A stretch of 64,000 nucleotides of DNA from Plantactinospora sp040120695 (GCF_040120695.1 NZ_JBEEAC010000001.1:434001-498000); one strand, 5' to 3'. Positions 16,555-25,615 are shown, counted from the stretch's first letter. Notes: a model not told the origin generated them from the letters alone. Numbers and translations are program-made.

Positions 16555-18641
16555 ATGGTGGACGGGCCGATGACCGGCCGCGCCGTGACCGTCACCTGCC
16601 CGAGCTGCGACGGGCTGACCTTCACGGTCGGCGTCTGCCTCTGCGTCGGGTACGGCAACCGGATGCTGGTCACCGACGACCAGGCACCCCGCGAGCCGTA
16701 CCAGGAATGCCGGGTCTGTCGCGGCGTCGGACAGGTCGCGACCGCCTGCCATCGGTGCGGACAGCGCGGCCAGCGGCGGGCGCAGCTCGTGCTGACCGTG
16801 GCCAACCTCGACACCGGCGAGGTCGCCTCGGCCAGTGTCGTCCCGGGCACGGTGCCGCCCCGGCCGGCACCCGACCACGGATGGCAGCTGCCGCTGAAAC
16901 CCCTGGTCGATGCGCTGGCCGAAGCCGTCGGCGCGGTCACCTGGACGGACTGTTACGGGCAGTCGGACGACGGGTCGGCCGTAGGGCTGCCCCGCGAGTG
17001 GAGCCCCGAACTGCCCGACGATCAGCGGCTGACGCTGGAAGCCCAGGCCATTGCCGGGCACCCCGACGAGAGCTGGCAGGTGTTTCTCGGCCGCAGCGTC
17101 GCCCCGCCGTCGGTCGCCCCGGAGCAGCGGCTCGGTCAGCTCTGTGCGCTCGCCGATTGGCTCTGCCTCGACCTGGTGCTGGAGGCGCGTCGACTGTGCC
17201 AGGGCCACGACGACCTGCTCTGGGACGTCCGCTTCGACGTACCCGGGGCGGCGGTGCCGACGGCCCGGCGCGGCACCGCATACAGCCTGACCGAGGCGCT
17301 CGGCACCGCCACCGCGTTGTCCGCGATCTCCGGCATCGCGGCGCGCGGCCTGGCCGCACCGGCCCGATATCTCGTTCCGTCGGTCAAGCCGGCCGACCCC
17401 GCGCGGCCGGTCCGGGATCTTGACCAGGTGGAGCGCCGGGTGATTTCCGGGTGCACCGATCTGCGCACCGGAGAGCCGCTCCCCGGCGCCTGCGCGATCT
17501 GGCGGGACGGGCACTGGTGGTACACCAGTCTGCGGGTCGCCGACCGGACCGAACGGCTGGTCGAGCGGGACACCGGCCAGATGTTGCGCCGGCACACCGA
17601 GGTGCTGCGGCGCGGCTGGGAACCACCCGACCCCGGCTGGCTCGGCGATGCTATCCCGCACACCCCGTGCCCGGCCTGCGACCCCGGCAGCGGGCTGCGA
17701 CCCTGCTTCTGTACCGTCGGCACCGCCACGGTCGATCCGGACTGCGACAGTTGCCTCGGCACCGGGCTACGCGCCGGGATGCTGACCTGCCACACCTGCC
17801 TGGGCAGCCACCGGATCTTCCGGGGGCTGGTCGTCACCCTCACTGACCTGGACCACCAGGTCGTACACCTCAACTGGCGGGCCGGCGACGCCGCGCCCGC
17901 GCCGCTGGTCGCGACCCAACCCGGCGGCAAGCCGGTGGTCCAGCTACCCGAGCGCTTCCGGCTGGCCACCCACGCCAGCACCTTCGGGTACGCCCGGAGG
18001 ACCTCACCGAGGCCGACGGTGGTTGGTCGGTCGACCAGGACCTCCGCGAGGGGTACGTCACGCTGCACGTGACCGGCGTCGAGCCGCTGACCCAGCATCT
18101 TGCCCAGTCCGGTCGGGGCCGACCCGGCGGCCGGCTGATCGTGCTGGCCGCAGCACCCGAGGTGCCGCCGTTGGCCCACCTGATCCGGCTCGCCCATGGC
18201 CTCGGCCTCGCGGTCGACGTCTCGGTACGCGACAACCGGCACAACGCCGACGACCCGCTGCGTGTGCAGGGCCTCTGCTGGTACGTCGAGATCACTGTCG
18301 CCGCCCCGACGGCGCCGGAGGCCGAGCCGGCGGGCCGGCCGACGCTGGCCGGGGCGGTCGCCTACGCCGTCGACTATCTGGGCAGTGTGCTGGCCGAGGC
18401 GGTGCCGGACGACCCTGCGCAATCGATCGCGGTGCCGCAGGCGTCGATGGCGGAGGTGATCACCGACCCGGAGCCGATGCTGCGCCGGCTCGGCGCGCAC
18501 CATGCGGGGCAGTGGGTGACCGTCCACTTCGGTCCTGCCGGCTGCCGGATCGACCTACGTGAGCAGGGAAACCTCCGTCATCTGGTCACCGCCGCAGACC
18601 TGACCGGTGGGCTCACCGCTCTCGGTCTGGTCGATTCCTGA
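16555..18641 (+). pseudogene. CxxC-rich zinc-ribbon protein, interrupted by a frameshift
   Basis: Two frames together encode about 695 residues. The first (16555-18072) has cysteine pairs at the start (VTCPSCDGLTF) and CRVCRGVGQVATACHRCGQR, then later CPACDPGSG and CDSCLGTGLRAGMLTCHTCLG, repeats like the DnaJ CxxCxGxG zinc centre. Near 17998 the frame fails. Restoring one C (GGG TAC GCC C[C]G GAG GAC) yields EDLTEADGGWSVDQDLREGY joined to the second frame (VTGVEPLTQHL...) to 18641. Third-position GC stays high throughout, so the lesion is recent or a sequencing error. Function unknown; zinc-dependent RNA/protein binding is a guess. The start may be 16570. Confidence 0.65.
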
Positions 18642-18674
18642 CCGGCGCCCCGGTTCTCCGTGGTCCACATTGAA

Positions 18675-18758
18675 CCTTTTTCAACCTCCCCTTGCGGTCC
18701 GACGGACCGTAAGGTCGGACGCGGTGCATGAGCGCCGCGCGGTCCAGGTTGAAAAAGG
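18675..18758. repeat. 13-bp perfect inverted repeat with internal palindrome
   Basis: CCTTTTTCAACCT at 18675-18687 and AGGTTGAAAAAGG at 18746-18758 are exact reverse complements. Between them lies GGTCCGACGGACC. The pair could be an operator, a transcript hairpin or the ends of a small mobile sequence. Confidence 0.6.
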
Positions 18759-18840
18759 CCATTGCTCTGCACGTGGCCGTCGCCCTGCTGTTGACCGGCT
18801 CGCCGCACGGCGCCGGGGTCCCACCGGCACCGAGTCAGCC
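18728..18840 (+). pseudogene. Possible 5' remnant of a secreted-protein gene
   Basis: ATG 18728 opens a frame with a convincing signal peptide: basic start (MSAARSRLKKA), hydrophobic core (IALHVAVALLLTG) and a Pro-rich stretch. After about 37 codons it runs antisense into the 3' end of the condensation gene and loses protein-like character. The remainder of the gene is absent. It may simply be a chance frame, since the arm of the inverted repeat is inside it. Confidence 0.25.
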
Positions 18841-20199
18841 GGTGGGGAGGGGCTCGTCGTCCGGCGGGCGGAGCGCCGAAACCGGCCGGTCTGGATCCGT
18901 GGCGACCAGGCTGAGCAGGAGCGCGAGGTCGGTGAGCAGGCTCTCGACCGTCTCCGGATCGAGGTGCCGCAGGTCGTACCTGGCGTGCAGGCCGAGCCGC
19001 TCGCCGGGTACGACGAGCAGGTTGAGCGGGTGGTGCGACGCCGACCACCGGCCGTCGAAGCGTACGGAGAGGATCGACGCGTCGGCCGTACCGGTGAACA
19101 GGTCGTTGTCCATCGAATAGGTCTCGAAGTCGAGGACGGTCTCGAACAGCGGCGCCCCGGCAGGCAGCCCGGCCCAGGACCGGACCAGTGCCGGCGGCAC
19201 GTGTTCGAACGGGCGGGCCAGGGCCTGGCGTGCCTGCAATCCGCGCAACCACACTCCGACCGGTTGGTCGGGCCGGATCCGGACCCGGACCGGCACGGTG
19301 TTGGCCAGCGGACCGACCAGGGCCTCCGCGGCCGGCCCGGCGCCCCGGCCGGCGACCGTCGAACCGATGATGATGTCGCCGGTCCCGGCGCGGGCGGAGA
19401 GCAGCCGCGCCCAGCAGCCCTGAATCGCCGTCTCCAGCGTGATCCGCTGTGGAGCGATGGCCTCGTGCAGCAGGTAGGTGTCCTCGCCGGTCAGTTCGAA
19501 CGTGTATTCGTCGAACGCGTCCGCCGGCTCTCCCCGCCAGGCCGGCGGATCGCTCTGCAGCGGTCCGGGCACGGGCCGGTCGGACAACTCCGCGCGCCAG
19601 AAATCCTCCGCCTCGGCAAGGTCACGGGCGGCAGCCCGGGCCACGTGGTCCCGGAACGGCGTCGGAGCCGGCAGCGCGACCTCCCGGCCGTCGATCGCCG
19701 CCTGGTATTCGGCGAGCACCTCGCGGAGCAGGATCGGCAGGCTCCAGCCGTCGACGACCAGGTGGTGGGCCGTCCAGACCAGCAGGTGCTCGGTCTCGGA
19801 GACGCGGAGCAGGGCGAACCGGGTCAGCGGCGGCGCGTCCAGGGTGAAGCCCCGGACCCGGTCGGCGGCGAGGAACTCGGCAAGGCCGCGTCGGCGCTGG
19901 CAGGCCCGGATGGCCCGCAGGTCGTCGAGGTGCCACTCGGGTGGCGGCGCCTTCGCCGCGACCACCTGGACAGGCTCCTCGACCCGGTGCCGGACGAACC
20001 CGGTGCGCAGCACCTCGTGGCGGGCGATCACCCGGTGCCACGCCTGCTGGAACTCGGCGACCCGCAGCCGGCCACGGATGACGAGGCGCACCTGTTCGAG
20101 GTCGCAGGCCGGATCGACCTCCTCGGAGGCTGGGCGGAGGACGCCGCGCTGGACCGGCGAGAGAGCATAGCCGTCCCGTACGTCGACCGAACTGGTCAT
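18835..20199 (-). CDS. Stand-alone NRPS-type condensation domain protein
   Basis: The 454-residue protein is a single condensation-superfamily unit. It starts YALSPVQRGVL, has the catalytic HHxxxDG motif as H145-H146-LVV-D150-G151 and later segments matching the C-domain core (FRDHVARAAARDLAEAEDFW, IIGSTVAGRG, PLFETVLDFE). The superfamily joins acyl or aminoacyl groups to amines or alcohols. The ATG at 20199 is preceded by GGAGGTGA; upstream extension is spurious. No adenylation or carrier domain lies in the window, so it either acts in trans with an assembly line elsewhere or on free or CoA-bound substrates. Confidence 0.82.
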   Translation of the reverse strand: MTSSVDVRDGYALSPVQRGVLRPASEEVDPACDLEQVRLVIRGRLRVAEFQQAWHRVIARHEVLRTGFVRHRVEEPVQVVAAKAPPPEWHLDDLRAIRACQRRRGLAEFLAADRVRGFTLDAPPLTRFALLRVSETEHLLVWTAHHLVVDGWSLPILLREVLAEYQAAIDGREVALPAPTPFRDHVARAAARDLAEAEDFWRAELSDRPVPGPLQSDPPAWRGEPADAFDEYTFELTGEDTYLLHEAIAPQRITLETAIQGCWARLLSARAGTGDIIIGSTVAGRGAGPAAEALVGPLANTVPVRVRIRPDQPVGVWLRGLQARQALARPFEHVPPALVRSWAGLPAGAPLFETVLDFETYSMDNDLFTGTADASILSVRFDGRWSASHHPLNLLVVPGERLGLHARYDLRHLDPETVESLLTDLALLLSLVATDPDRPVSALRPPDDEPLPTG

Positions 20200-20653
20200 C
20201 CCGTCACCTCCTGAGCCGGGCGGACGTGGCCGGGAACCCGGAGACGACCTACCGGGCCCGGCACGGTGTGCACCCGCGACGCGAGAAGAACTGAGAGGCT
20301 CGTGTGGGCAGTGACAACTCCCTGTTCGAGCACCTGCCGGTACAAGGGCGGCGCCGCACGGAACATGGAGATCCATGATTCGACGCCGAGTGTCGCCGAC
20401 GTTACCAGGGGTGGTGCATCGCTGTCTCCCCGCCACGCGCCCGACCGGGTCCGGGGTTTTTCACCGGAATTGTGCCGGGCCCTCAGTTTCGCTCGCTCTG
20501 CGGAATCGTCCGGTCTCCACATCATCGCATCGATCCGCTCGGTGAGCTTCGTCGACGTCTGGGAGGTACCCGCCGCCGGATCGGCTCTGCCGCCGGCGCA
20601 TGATCGGCTTTGCCGCCGACCCGGCGCCGGACCCTGCGGAGCCCACCCGGGCG
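20200..20653. other. 454-bp non-coding stretch between two leftward genes
   Basis: Several short frames exist but none has a ribosome-binding site or protein-like content, and codon bias is mixed. It presumably contains the promoter of the condensation gene. GGATCGGCTCTGCCGCCGG and a related GATCGGCTTTGCCGCCG form an imperfect local repeat near 20577-20622. I see nothing else I can name. Confidence 0.4.
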
Positions 20654-21469
20654 CTACCCCGCCCGCTCCGACCTGCCGGAAAGGTACTCCTGCCAGGTGA
20701 TCCGTCCCCGGTCGCCGGTGGGGGAGACCAGCGCACCCGCCCGGAAGGCGCGGCCGAGCCGCCCCGGCACCGGTAGCCGGAGCAGCCGGCGGCGGATCCG
20801 TCGCGCCGCCAGCCAGTCCCGGGCGAGCGTTGCGGCGTCCAGTACCGCCGGCCCGCCGAACTCCTCGGTCGCCCCGCCCGGTGCGGCGGTCACCCGCCAC
20901 CGCAGGTACGCGGCGACGTCGGCAACATCGACCGGCTGCGCGGTGATTCCCGGATCGACGGGCAGTACCGGCAGCCGGTCCAGCCGGCTCATCGCCTCGG
21001 CCAGGAACTCGTGGAACTGGGTGACCCGGAGTACCGTCCACGGCACCGGGCCGGCCGCGACCGCCGCCTCGGCCTCGATCTTGATCCGGAAGTACGGCCA
21101 GGGCACCCGGTCGGCGCCGACGATCGACAGGTACACCAGGTGTCGTACCCCGGCCCGGCCGGCCGCGTCGACCAGCCGGCGGGTGCCGGCCACGTCGACC
21201 TGACGGGTGTAGCCGCGCTGGTAGGGCGCGGACGCCAGGTGGACGACGGTGTCGACGCCGTCGACCGCGGCCGGTAGTCCGGCTCCGGTGACCAGATCGA
21301 GCCGGACCGGCCGCACCTCGCCGCCGCCCTCCGCAGGCAGGTCCGGGCCGGTCTTTCCGAGTGGCGCCGGAGCGCGGCTGGCAGCCCGTACGGTGTGCCC
21401 GGCCCGGGCCAGTTCCGGGGTGAGCACCCGGCCCAGCCGCCCGGTCGCCCCGGTGATCAGGATGTGCAT
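20654..21469 (-). CDS. NAD(P)-binding atypical SDR (NmrA/epimerase-like)
   Basis: The 271-residue protein opens with MHILITGATGRLGRVL, the Rossmann GxxGxxG dinucleotide site, and continues VDTVVHLASAPYQ and LVYLSIVGADRVPWPYFRIK, as in NmrA/YwnB-like NAD(P)-binding proteins that resemble epimerases but often lack the YxxxK pair. VDVADVAAYL and the C-terminal helical lid fit that group. It is a likely oxidoreductase or redox sensor acting on an unknown small substrate. It is divergent from the nrd operon; ATG 21469 is the only start adjoining the Rossmann motif. Confidence 0.8.
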   Translation of the reverse strand: MHILITGATGRLGRVLTPELARAGHTVRAASRAPAPLGKTGPDLPAEGGGEVRPVRLDLVTGAGLPAAVDGVDTVVHLASAPYQRGYTRQVDVAGTRRLVDAAGRAGVRHLVYLSIVGADRVPWPYFRIKIEAEAAVAAGPVPWTVLRVTQFHEFLAEAMSRLDRLPVLPVDPGITAQPVDVADVAAYLRWRVTAAPGGATEEFGGPAVLDAATLARDWLAARRIRRRLLRLPVPGRLGRAFRAGALVSPTGDRGRITWQEYLSGRSERAG

Positions 21470-21612
21470 GGAAGTCTCCGCGTGTCGTCGGATCGGATCG
21501 GGCCGACCCGGACCGACGGGTCGGCGGGGGCCACGGTGGCATCGCGGACAGGACGGGCGACGACCCGTCATTGTGACGCCGGGGTGTGGCCGTGAGGCAC
21601 GCCGACACGCCG

Positions 21613-21660
21613 ACACGACATCTTGGGGTATGACTTTCGGGCCATCCCTATATATGGTGT
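21613..21660 (+). promoter_or_regulatory. Two NrdR-box-like sites and probable nrd promoter
   Basis: ACACGACATCTTGGGG (21613-21628) and TCCCTATATATGGTGT (21645-21660) match the NrdR box ACACWATATATWGTGT at about 12 and 12-13 of 16 positions. Their starts are 32 bp apart with a 16-bp gap, the phased spacing known for NrdR pairs. The second contains TATATA, a likely -10, with TTGGGG at 21623-21628 as -35, so the transcript would start near 21661, just where the riboswitch begins. NrdR would repress when dATP/ATP is bound. Confidence 0.65.
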
Positions 21661-21870
21661 TGCCTGCAGCTGGTTCGGCCGCCGCCGGCGGTCGAGGCAA
21701 GAGGGAACCCGGTGGGAGTCCGGGACTGCCCCGCAGCGGTGAGTGGGAACGACCGCCGTCATCACGCACTGGGTCGTCCGGCCGAGAACCGGACCGCCTG
21801 GGAAGCGACGGCCAGTAGGCGAACCACCGGTACCCGGTGGACCGCCCACGAGTCCGAAGACCTGCCAGCG
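21661..21870 (+). promoter_or_regulatory. Cobalamin (B12) riboswitch
   Basis: The expected core elements are in order: GAGGGAACCCGGTGGGAGTC with CGGGACTGCCCCGCAGCGGT (P3 region), GGGAACGACCGCCGTCATCA, CTGGGTCG, CTGGGAAGCGACGGCCAGTA (the B12-box region) and finally CACGAGTCCGAAGACCTGCC, the closing paired strand. It precedes the class Ia ribonucleotide reductase operon. Such a riboswitch represses nrdAB when adenosylcobalamin is plentiful and the B12-dependent class II enzyme can work, as shown for the nrdABS operon of Streptomyces coelicolor. Confidence 0.92.
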
Positions 21871-21896
21871 CGCCGCGTACGAGCCCGTACGCGGCG
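21871..21896 (+). terminator. Hairpin after the riboswitch (expression-platform candidate)
   Basis: CGCCGCGTACG and CGTACGCGGCG form a perfect 11-bp stem with an AGCC loop directly after the riboswitch's last helix. There is no U-run, as is usual for high-GC terminators. A second dyad, CCTCCGG...CCGGAGG, lies at about 21971-22001 just before the nrdA ribosome-binding site and may be its alternative or a site for translational control. Confidence 0.55.
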
Positions 21897-22024
21897 GTCC
21901 GAGGCCGCGCGGGACGGCCGACGCCACCGACGTACGCCATCGCGTGCCCGTCGGCGTCTCCGCGCGGCTTCCTCCGGACCGGAGTAGTCCGGACCGGAGG
22001 AGTCGAGTGCGCGAGGAGAGAGTC

Positions 22025-24580
22025 GTGACGGTCACCGAGGCCACGCCGAGCGGGACGGGCGGAACTCCGAGCTGTCCGCCGAGGCCGGCGGCGCGAGACG
22101 CCGAGCAGCCGACGATGTCGGACACCGGCGGTCACCGCCCCGGCCGGGACGCCCGGCCGCCCCGGGTACGCGGCCGCGACGGGGTCACCGCGCCGGCGGA
22201 CGTCGCCACGATCGCCCGGGCGGTGCGGCACCAGGCCGACGACCTGCCCGATGTCGACCCGGTGCGGGTGGCGACCCGGGCGGTCAACGGCCTGCCCGAC
22301 GGAGCGACCGCCGCCGAGCTGCACCGGCTCTGCGTGCGGACCGCCGCCGAGCTGATCGGCGAGGAGCCGCAGTACTCCCGACTGGCCGCCCGGCTGCTCG
22401 CCGGATACCTCGACCAGGAGGTCCGGGGGCAGGGTGTCGACACGTTCAGCGAGTCGATCCGACTCGGACACCGACACGGCCTGATCGGCGACGAGACGGC
22501 CGAGTTCGTCCGCGCCCACGCCCGCGAACTCGACGACGCCGTCGACCCTGCCGCCGACCGGCGCTTCGAGTACTTCGGGCTGCGTACCGTCTACGACCGG
22601 TATCTGCTGCGGCATCCGGTGGACCGGCTGGTGCTGGAGACCCCGCAGTACTGGCTGCTCCGGGTCGCCTGCGGGCTGTCCCGGACCCCGGACGAGGCGA
22701 TCGGCTTCTACCGGCTGATGGCCTCGCTCGCGTATCTGCCCAGCTCGCCGACGCTGTTCAACTCCGGCACCCGGCACACCCAGATGTCCTCCTGTTATCT
22801 GGTCGACTCGCCTCGCGACGAACTGGACTCGATCTACGACCGGTACGCCCAGGTGGCGCGGCTGTCCAAGTTCGCCGGTGGGATCGGCATCTCGTGGTCC
22901 CGGATCCGCTCCCGGGGCGCGCTGATTCGGGGCACCAACGGTACGTCCAACGGCATCGTCCCGTTCCTGCGCACCCTCGACTCGTCGGTCGCGGCGGTCA
23001 ACCAGGGCGGTCGGCGCAAGGGCGCGGCCTGCGTCTATCTCGAACCGTGGCATCCGGACGTCGAGGAGTTCCTGCACCTGCGGGACAACACCGGCGAGGA
23101 GGCCCGGCGTACCCACAACCTGAACCTGGCCAACTGGGTTCCGGACGAGTTCATGCGGCGGGTCGAGGCGGACGGGATCTGGTCGCTGTTCGACCCGGAC
23201 GAGGTGCCGGAGCTGCCCGACCTGTGGGGCGCGGAGTTCGACGCGGCGTACCGCGCGGCCGAGGAGCAGGGCCGGTATGTCCGCCAGGTCCGGGCCCGTG
23301 ACCTCTACGGCCGGATGATGCGCACGCTGGCCCAGACCGGCAACGGCTGGATGACCTTCAAGGACACCTCGAACCGGCTGTGCAACCAGACCGCCGAGCC
23401 GGGCAACGTGGTGCACCTCTCCAACCTCTGCACCGAGATCATCGAGGTCTCCGGCGACACCGAGACCGCCGTGTGCAACCTGGGCTCGGTCAACCTGGCC
23501 GCGCACCTGCCGACCGGCCCGGCCGACCCCGGCGTCGTGCCTACCGGCCCGGCCGACCCCGGCGGCATGCCCGCCGTCCCGGACGGCATCGACTGGGTAC
23601 GGCTGCGGGAGACCGTCCGGACCGCGGTGACCTTCCTGGACCGGGTGATCGACATCAACTACTACCCGAGCCGGGAGGCGGCGGCGAGCAATCCCCGGTG
23701 GCGGCCGGTCGGGCTCGGGGTGATGGGGTTGCAGGACGTCTTCTTCGCGCTGCGGCTGCCGTTCGACTCGCCGGCCGCGCGGGAACTCTCCACCCGGATC
23801 GCCGAGGAGATCTACCTGACCGCGCTGGAGACCTCGGCCGGGCTGGCCGAGCGGTTCGGCGCCCACCCGGCGTACCCGCAGACCCGGGCCGCGGCCGGGC
23901 AGCTGCAACCCGACCTGTGGGGGGTGACCGGCCGGCAGACCGGGCGCTGGGCCGCGCTGCGCGACCGGATCTCGGCGTACGGGCTGCGTAACTCGCTGCT
24001 GGTCGCGATCGCCCCGACGGCCACCATCGCCTCGATCGCCGGCTGCTACGAGTGCATCGAGCCGCAGGTCTCCAACCTGTTCAAGCGGGAGACGCTGAGC
24101 GGAGAGTTCCTCCAGGTCAACACCGCCCTGGTGGCGGAGCTGAAGGCACGCGGGCTGTGGACCGAGCGGATCCGGACCGCCATCAAGCGGGCCGAAGGCT
24201 CGGTGCAGGGCATCGAGGAGCTGCCGGCGCGGCTGCGCGAGCTGTTCCGTACCGCCTGGGAGCTGCCACAGCGGGCGCTGATCGACCTGGCCGCCGCCCG
24301 GGCCCCCTATGTCGACCAGTCCCAGTCGCTGAACCTCTTCATGGCCGCGCCCGACATCGGCCGGCTCAGCTCGATGTACCTGTACGCCTGGAAGTCGGGA
24401 CTGAAGACGACCTACTACCTCAGGTCCCGCCCGGCCACCCGGATCCAGCAGGCGACGGTGGGGGTGCCGCAGGGCTCCCGGCCGGCGCTGGCCGCCGTGC
24501 CGCCGTCCCGTGCCGAGGCGCCGGATCCGACCTCGGCCTGCTCGCTGGAGAACCCGGAATCCTGCGAGGCCTGCCAGTGA
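22025..24580 (+). CDS. nrdA: Class Ia ribonucleoside-diphosphate reductase, alpha subunit
   Basis: The 851-residue protein reduces ribonucleotides to deoxyribonucleotides. An ATP-cone-like N-terminal domain (RVRGRDGVTAP to YSRLAARLLAGYL) suggests allosteric control. The active site has MSSCYLVDS, NLCTE (N467, C469 thiyl, E471), AVCNLGS, a Y797-Y798 pair for radical transfer and C-terminal ESCEACQ redox cysteines. GTG 22025 is preceded by GAGGAGAG; ATG 22113 is an alternative. Residues near 497-517 contain a TGPADPG repeat absent from most relatives. It is transcribed through the B12 riboswitch with nrdB, 35 bp downstream. Confidence 0.93.
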   Translation: MTVTEATPSGTGGTPSCPPRPAARDAEQPTMSDTGGHRPGRDARPPRVRGRDGVTAPADVATIARAVRHQADDLPDVDPVRVATRAVNGLPDGATAAELHRLCVRTAAELIGEEPQYSRLAARLLAGYLDQEVRGQGVDTFSESIRLGHRHGLIGDETAEFVRAHARELDDAVDPAADRRFEYFGLRTVYDRYLLRHPVDRLVLETPQYWLLRVACGLSRTPDEAIGFYRLMASLAYLPSSPTLFNSGTRHTQMSSCYLVDSPRDELDSIYDRYAQVARLSKFAGGIGISWSRIRSRGALIRGTNGTSNGIVPFLRTLDSSVAAVNQGGRRKGAACVYLEPWHPDVEEFLHLRDNTGEEARRTHNLNLANWVPDEFMRRVEADGIWSLFDPDEVPELPDLWGAEFDAAYRAAEEQGRYVRQVRARDLYGRMMRTLAQTGNGWMTFKDTSNRLCNQTAEPGNVVHLSNLCTEIIEVSGDTETAVCNLGSVNLAAHLPTGPADPGVVPTGPADPGGMPAVPDGIDWVRLRETVRTAVTFLDRVIDINYYPSREAAASNPRWRPVGLGVMGLQDVFFALRLPFDSPAARELSTRIAEEIYLTALETSAGLAERFGAHPAYPQTRAAAGQLQPDLWGVTGRQTGRWAALRDRISAYGLRNSLLVAIAPTATIASIAGCYECIEPQVSNLFKRETLSGEFLQVNTALVAELKARGLWTERIRTAIKRAEGSVQGIEELPARLRELFRTAWELPQRALIDLAAARAPYVDQSQSLNLFMAAPDIGRLSSMYLYAWKSGLKTTYYLRSRPATRIQQATVGVPQGSRPALAAVPPSRAEAPDPTSACSLENPESCEACQ

Positions 24581-24615
24581 CCTCCTCCACCACCACCAGC
24601 GACCGAGAGGAACCC

Positions 24616-25611
24616 ATGCTGCTCGACCCCGGAATGGACCTGACCCTGCGTCCGATGCGCTACCCGCACTTCTTCGACCGGTTCCGGGACGCGATCCGGA
24701 ACACCTGGACCGTGGAGGAGGTGGACCTGCACGCCGATCTGGCCGACCTGGACCGGCTCTCCCCGGCCGAGCGGCACCTGGTCAGCCGGCTGGTGGCGTT
24801 CTTCGCCACCGGCGACACGATCGTGGCCAACAACCTGGTGCTCAACCTCTATCAGCACGTCAACTCGCCGGAGGGCCGGCTCTACCTGTCCCGCCAACTC
24901 TTCGAGGAGGCGGTACACGTGCAGTTCTACCTCAACCTGCTCGACACGTACGTGCCGGACGACGAGGAGCGGTTCGCCGCCTTCGCCGCCATCGAGAACA
25001 TCCCGTCGATCCGCCGCAAGGCCGAGTTCTGCTTCAGATGGATCGACTCCGTCTTCGAGCTGCGTGAGCTGCGGACCCGTGCCGATCGTCGGGCGTTCCT
25101 GCTCAACCTGATCTGCTTCGCCGCCTGCATCGAGGGGCTGTTCTTCTACGGCGCGTTCGCGTACGTCTACTTCCTCCGGTCCCGCGGGTTGCTGCACGGG
25201 CTCGCCTCCGGAACCAACTGGGTGTTCCGGGACGAGTCGATGCACATGGCGTTCGCCTTCGACGTCGTCGACACCGTACGCGGGGAGGAGCCGGACCTCT
25301 TCGACGACGAGCTGCGCGGACAGGTCCGCGAGATGGTCGCCGAGGCGGTCGAGTGCGAGGTGCAGTTCGCCGAGGACCTGCTCGCACAGGGGGTCTCCGG
25401 ACTCTCGCTGCCGGACATGCGGGAGTACCTCCAGTACGTCGCGGACCGCCGGTTGGCCCAACTCGACATCGAGCCGCTGTACGGGTCGGCGAACCCGTTC
25501 GCCTTCATGGAGTTGCAGGACGTCCAGGAACTGTCCAACTTCTTCGAGCGGCGGGTCTCGGCGTACCAGGTCGGGGTGACCGGCACGGTCCGGTTCGACG
25601 ACGAGTTCTGA
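24616..25611 (+). CDS. nrdB: Class Ia ribonucleotide reductase, beta (radical-generating) subunit
   Basis: The 331-residue ferritin-like protein has the dinuclear metal ligands in order: ATGDTIV (Asp), EAVHVQFY (Glu, His and the radical-bearing Tyr), CIEGLFFYG (Glu) and RDESMHMAF (Glu, His). A short C-terminal tail (VRFDDEF) should dock onto the alpha subunit, as in other class I enzymes. It supplies the tyrosyl radical that is transferred to C469 of NrdA. ATG 24616 has GAGAGGAA upstream. No nrdI or thioredoxin-type gene is adjacent, which agrees with class Ia rather than Ib. Confidence 0.93.
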   Translation: MLLDPGMDLTLRPMRYPHFFDRFRDAIRNTWTVEEVDLHADLADLDRLSPAERHLVSRLVAFFATGDTIVANNLVLNLYQHVNSPEGRLYLSRQLFEEAVHVQFYLNLLDTYVPDDEERFAAFAAIENIPSIRRKAEFCFRWIDSVFELRELRTRADRRAFLLNLICFAACIEGLFFYGAFAYVYFLRSRGLLHGLASGTNWVFRDESMHMAFAFDVVDTVRGEEPDLFDDELRGQVREMVAEAVECEVQFAEDLLAQGVSGLSLPDMREYLQYVADRRLAQLDIEPLYGSANPFAFMELQDVQELSNFFERRVSAYQVGVTGTVRFDDEF

Positions 25612-25615
25612 TCCA

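Noticed and set aside
20200..20653. Short frames as hypothetical genes
   Set aside because: No ribosome-binding sites, no consistent codon bias, no protein-like content.
21470..23908. Long leftward frame running opposite nrdA and fused to the SDR gene
   Set aside because: It is antisense to nrdA, which has all active-site residues; the real SDR gene starts at 21469 at the Rossmann motif.
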